A stretch of DNA of 64,000 bases, taken from contig NZ_JAVFCB010000007.1 in the NCBI RefSeq assembly GCF_030865425.1, positions 57,674 through 121,673 on the forward strand. The letters are read 5' to 3'. This DNA is from Microbacterium capsulatum. GTDB lineage: Bacteria > Actinomycetota > Actinomycetes > Actinomycetales > Microbacteriaceae. The position numbers and the translations under genes are program-made. Below are positions 60,959 to 64,000 of this stretch, in pieces (within the stretch, counting starts at the first letter, position 1; each line of letters opens with the position of its first letter). The notes beneath the pieces were generated by a model. That model saw nothing but the letters and a program-made list of their open reading frames with translations, was not told the origin of the DNA and did no database searches.

Positions 60959-63131
60959 TCGAACCTTCATCGGAGTCGGCGGCGGACTCGCCCCCGCCCT
61001 CGCCGGATCCATCCATGCCGACCGCGGCATACTTCGCCGCGGCCGCCCTGCGCCGCCGGACCGTGCGGAAGATCCCTCCGCCGATCAGCAGCACGGCGAT
61101 GGACCCGAGCACGATGAGGCCGATGGTCTCCCACTCCGCGCGAATGGTGAGCTGCGCGGTCTGCGAGGCGCCGATGGCGACGCCGCTCGTGCTGGTGAGC
61201 CTCATGGTCAGACCGACTTCGGCGTTCGAGAGGCGCACCTCGACCGGGATCTTCACCCGGGTCGTGCTCGACGGCTGCGCGTCGATCTCGGTGAGCGCCG
61301 GCAACTGTATGCGCCCGTCGTTCGCGGTGATGTGCAGCTGCACGCGCACCGGGTACGGCAGGTCGTTGCGCACCCAGACCGGCACGTCGACCTTGGCGCT
61401 GATCAGGATCGGGTTCGACGGCTGGATCGCGACGGCGTCGAGGGTCTTCTCGGTCGCGGCCCGCTGGGCCTTGAGGGCGGTGGCGAAGTCGGCCGTCGTG
61501 GTGTGCACGCCGACGCCGAGCAGCCGCAGCACGGAGATGCGCTGGCGGATGGTCAGATCGGCGGGCTGCGCGAGGATGCTCGCGAAGTCCAGGATGCGGG
61601 CCTCGTCGCTCTCGAGCGTCCGCACGGCGTTCGCTCGGTCCGCGGCCGAGCTCGTGGCGACGGTGAGGTCGACCGACGGGGCGGACAGCACCTGCGAGAG
61701 ATGCCCGTCGATCCCGCCGCTGAACGTGCTGACGGCCGCGCTCAGCCCCTGGTCGGAACGCACGTCCGCACGGGACAGGCCGGCGAGGACGGTGGATCCG
61801 GGGGTCGCGAACCAGAGCATGGCGTTCGCCTCGGCCAGGGACCTGCCGCGACGGGTGGCATCCGGTTCCACCGCGGCGCTGCTCAGCGCGGCGGACACGG
61901 CGGCGTCGGTGACGAGCACGGACGCGCCGCCGACGGTGCCGTGCGCCGAGACCGGCCCGCTCTTCGCCCCGGACGAGAACGTCGTCGACGGCAGGATCGG
62001 GAACGCGGTCGTCGCAGGAGCGGAGGCGTAGTTCGCCATGGTGGCGATGTCCCCCGCCGACACCTCGCCGCGCGGCCAGAGGATGTCGTCCCGGGCGCCG
62101 GCGATCGTCATGACGTCGGCCGGAGCCGGGGCGGTCGACGCACCGGCTCCCGGAGAAGGGGTGGGGACCGGGGTCGCCGTGCCCGACGACGACAGGAAAG
62201 GATCGAGCGAGTCGACCGTCAGCGGGCTGCGCAGGCCCGCGGCGGCCTGGGCGGCCACGTCGGCATCGCCGAACTGGAGCACGAGCTTCTCGTTCGACAG
62301 CGCCTCGAGGCGCGACAGCCATGCGGTCGCGGACGGCGGAGCGGTCGTGCCGAGCACCCGGATCGCGGCGGGGATGGACGGATCGATCGCGAGCACCGCG
62401 GAGGTCCCGGTGACTCCGGTCAGCTGCGCGGTGAGGGCGCCGGTCGGCGCGGTGAGGGCGGTCAGCTCGGTCGCGGTCAGCAGATCGCCGGCGGCCGGGG
62501 CCGCGGTGATCGGAACGACCGTGAGGACGGACGGCGCGGCTCCGCGGGCGACCACCAGCACGCTCACCGACGACGCCGTGGACTGGTGCGGCGTTCCTGC
62601 CGCGGTCTGCGCCTGGATGGTCGCCCGCAGCGGGTACACCCCCGGGGTGAGCGCACCGACGTCGGCCGCAGGGACGACGACGGTCGTCCGGTAGCTGTCG
62701 CCGGCGCCCGTCGCGGAGGTGCTGGCATCGCCGATCCCGGTGAGGGCGGGGGAGGAGCCGGATCCGCGCAGCCAGGCGCTCACCGCGGAACGGTCCGCGA
62801 GGGGCGTCCGCCCGAGCTCGAGGTGCATGGTGCCGGGCGCGAGCCCGACCGTGTCGTCGTTGCGGACGGCGAGCGTGGTGGTGAGCGGGGATCCGGGCGT
62901 GTATGCGCCGTTCGCATCCGGCAGCAGGGTGAGCTGCAGCCCCGCGTGCGCCGGGGTGGGCGACGGCGAGGGCGCCGGCGTCGCGGCGAGGGCGGGGGCG
63001 ACCGAGGACAGCGGCAGCAGCAGCCCGGCGGCGACCGCGAGCACCCGCGCGGCGCGGCGCAGGCGGTCGCGCAGAGGCGCCGGCGTGGAGGACGCCCGCG
63101 CGGAGGAGAGCGGTGCAGGGGAGACTGTCAT
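60951..63131 (-). CDS. DUF6049 secreted membrane-anchored protein
   Basis: A 726-aa protein. An N-terminal signal peptide (VLAVAAGLLLPLSSVAPALA, cleavage after ALA) is followed by a long extracellular body with Thr/Ser/Pro-rich stretches and repeated beta segments. The C-terminal helix (about residues 660-685, IGLIVLGSIAVLLIGGGIF) is followed by a short basic and acidic tail. The protein is a conserved neighbour of murJ in actinobacteria, implying a link to envelope assembly, but the family is unnamed functionally. Confidence 0.82.
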   Translation of the reverse strand: MTVSPAPLSSARASSTPAPLRDRLRRAARVLAVAAGLLLPLSSVAPALAATPAPSPSPTPAHAGLQLTLLPDANGAYTPGSPLTTTLAVRNDDTVGLAPGTMHLELGRTPLADRSAVSAWLRGSGSSPALTGIGDASTSATGAGDSYRTTVVVPAADVGALTPGVYPLRATIQAQTAAGTPHQSTASSVSVLVVARGAAPSVLTVVPITAAPAAGDLLTATELTALTAPTGALTAQLTGVTGTSAVLAIDPSIPAAIRVLGTTAPPSATAWLSRLEALSNEKLVLQFGDADVAAQAAAGLRSPLTVDSLDPFLSSSGTATPVPTPSPGAGASTAPAPADVMTIAGARDDILWPRGEVSAGDIATMANYASAPATTAFPILPSTTFSSGAKSGPVSAHGTVGGASVLVTDAAVSAALSSAAVEPDATRRGRSLAEANAMLWFATPGSTVLAGLSRADVRSDQGLSAAVSTFSGGIDGHLSQVLSAPSVDLTVATSSAADRANAVRTLESDEARILDFASILAQPADLTIRQRISVLRLLGVGVHTTTADFATALKAQRAATEKTLDAVAIQPSNPILISAKVDVPVWVRNDLPYPVRVQLHITANDGRIQLPALTEIDAQPSSTTRVKIPVEVRLSNAEVGLTMRLTSTSGVAIGASQTAQLTIRAEWETIGLIVLGSIAVLLIGGGIFRTVRRRRAAAAKYAAVGMDGSGEGGGESAADSDEGSSE

Positions 63132-63288
63132 GAAGGATCCGTCGGGCGCACGTCAGGCGGGCGCGGAGAGTACTGGCCCTGTGATTCTAGGCGGCGAGCC
63201 CGCGGGATCCCTGGAGGCGGGCGGCCGGGCAGGGGAACGCGCAGGCCGGGGCCGGTCGCCGGCGGAGCCCGCCGCGTAGAGTGACGCC

Positions 63289-64000
63289 GTGGTCCGTCAC
63301 CTCGTCCCCCGTCCCGATCCCGTGCTCTGCGCCGCTCTCGCCGCCGACCTCGACGCCGCGGACTTCCGGTCCGAGCCGCTCCGCACGGCCTGGGGCGCGG
63401 AGGCCGATGACGCCCTCGGGCGAGGGATCCGCTCCCCACTGCTGCGCGCGGTCGAGGGCCGCACCGACCCGCTCGTCACCCTCGGCAGGCTGTTCGTGCT
63501 CGGCATGCCGCAACCGGAGGCGCCCGTCGCCGCTGCCCTGGCCCGTCTCGGGATCGACGGCCTGGAGAGCCTCGGTCTCGGTTACCGCGAGGACGGACGA
63601 GTCGTCCCGGCCGCGCTCATCCGGCCGCAGTCCTTCGTCGACGCGGACGGCGTCGGAGAGTGGTGGATCGCGAGTGACCTCGACGAGCTCGCGCTCGGCA
63701 CCGCACTCCCGCCCGACCATGTGCTCGGGGTCGGCGGCGCCTCGCGCACGCTGGCCTCGCTCGTGATGCCGATCGAGGTCGATCGCGCCCTCGACCTCGG
63801 CACCGGCTGCGGGATCCAGGCGCTCCTCGTCGCCCGGCACGCCGGATCCGTCGTCGCGACCGACATCTCCGAGCGCGCTCTCGCCTACGCCGAACTGAAC
63901 GCGCGGCTCGCCGGCGTCGGCAACATCGAGTTCCGTCGGGGCAGCATGTTCGAGCCGATCGCCGGCGAGAGCTTCGGGCTCATCGTTTCCAACCCGCCGT
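63289..64000 (+). CDS. class I SAM-dependent methyltransferase (partial, runs off window)
   Basis: Open from GTG 63289 to the window end (237 codons), so the C-terminus is missing. The N-terminal about 140 residues match the DUF7059-type domain of actinobacterial HemK-like methyltransferases (DFRSEPLRTAWG, GVGGASRTLASL). Motif I follows (DLGTGCGIQALLVARHAG) with the acidic loop in VVATDISERALAY. It ends in SNPP, the start of the NPPY motif that typically binds Gln or adenine or guanine acceptors. It is divergent from DUF6049 with 157 bp between. Confidence 0.85.
   Translation, partial: MVRHLVPRPDPVLCAALAADLDAADFRSEPLRTAWGAEADDALGRGIRSPLLRAVEGRTDPLVTLGRLFVLGMPQPEAPVAAALARLGIDGLESLGLGYREDGRVVPAALIRPQSFVDADGVGEWWIASDLDELALGTALPPDHVLGVGGASRTLASLVMPIEVDRALDLGTGCGIQALLVARHAGSVVATDISERALAYAELNARLAGVGNIEFRRGSMFEPIAGESFGLIVSNPP

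Overview
This window reads as a high-GC actinobacterial chromosome, most likely Microbacteriaceae and probably Microbacterium or a close relative. The basis is the gene set and order: fhaA-fhaB-pstP-rodA-pbpA-pknA-pknB, crgA, and a dnaA/dnaN/recF/DUF721/gyrB/gyrA block beside rpmH-rnpA-yidD-yidC-jag-rsmG-parA-parB-trxA-trxB-murJ. It spans the replication origin (oriC about 47.76-48.24 kb) and the ParB loading zone (eight perfect parS sites, 52.3-56.9 kb).

Region by region. (1) 1-7.75 kb: the right end of an integrated mobile element abutting tRNA-Leu(CAG). It carries an MT-A70 adenine methyltransferase, a VirD4/HerA-like conjugation ATPase, a replication-relaxation protein, a probable ArdA-like antirestriction protein and a large serine recombinase whose reading frame runs through the tRNA gene. 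Its left end lies outside the window. (2) 8-18.4 kb: the cell-wall and division signalling cluster (two FHA proteins, PP2C phosphatase, RodA, class B PBP, two Ser/Thr kinases), followed by a class E sortase with a small membrane partner, and CrgA. A cluster of DnaA-box-like 9-mers lies just after crgA. (3) 18.7-25 kb: housekeeping and accessory genes (rhomboid, cyclophilin, YbaK-like deacylase, Nudix, DUF1801, CtaG, M24 peptidase). (4) 24.8-31 kb: a complete oligopeptide/dipeptide ABC transporter operon with a divergent Lrp/AsnC regulator. (5) 31.5-34.6 kb: PAP2 phosphatase and a divergent yczE/yczR (MocR-type) pair. (6) 34.7-38.8 kb: tRNA-Ala and tRNA-Ile, then a DUF4097 protein with a NarL-type two-component system, and a VIT1-family transporter. 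(7) 38.9-50 kb: DUF3566, gyrA, gyrB, DUF721, recF, a GNAT protein, dnaN, oriC, dnaA. (8) 50-64 kb: rpmH to rsmG, the parS-rich spacer, parAB, trxA/trxB, a YigZ-family protein, murJ, a DUF6049 protein and a truncated methyltransferase.

The core genes work as three linked modules. Phosphorylation-controlled peptidoglycan synthesis and division covers kinases, phosphatase, FHA readers, RodA/PBP, CrgA and MurJ. Replication initiation and topology covers DnaA, DnaN, RecF and gyrase. Origin segregation covers ParA, ParB and parS.

The most notable non-coding structure is a set of long, near-perfect inverted repeats. They sit between convergent genes at nearly every such junction with room for one, and also between gyrB and gyrA and inside the 3' end of recF. 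At least two of these elements belong to families with more than one copy in the window. Two parS sites are fused to translation starts (rsmG and parA). No CRISPR array, rRNA operon or insertion sequence was seen.
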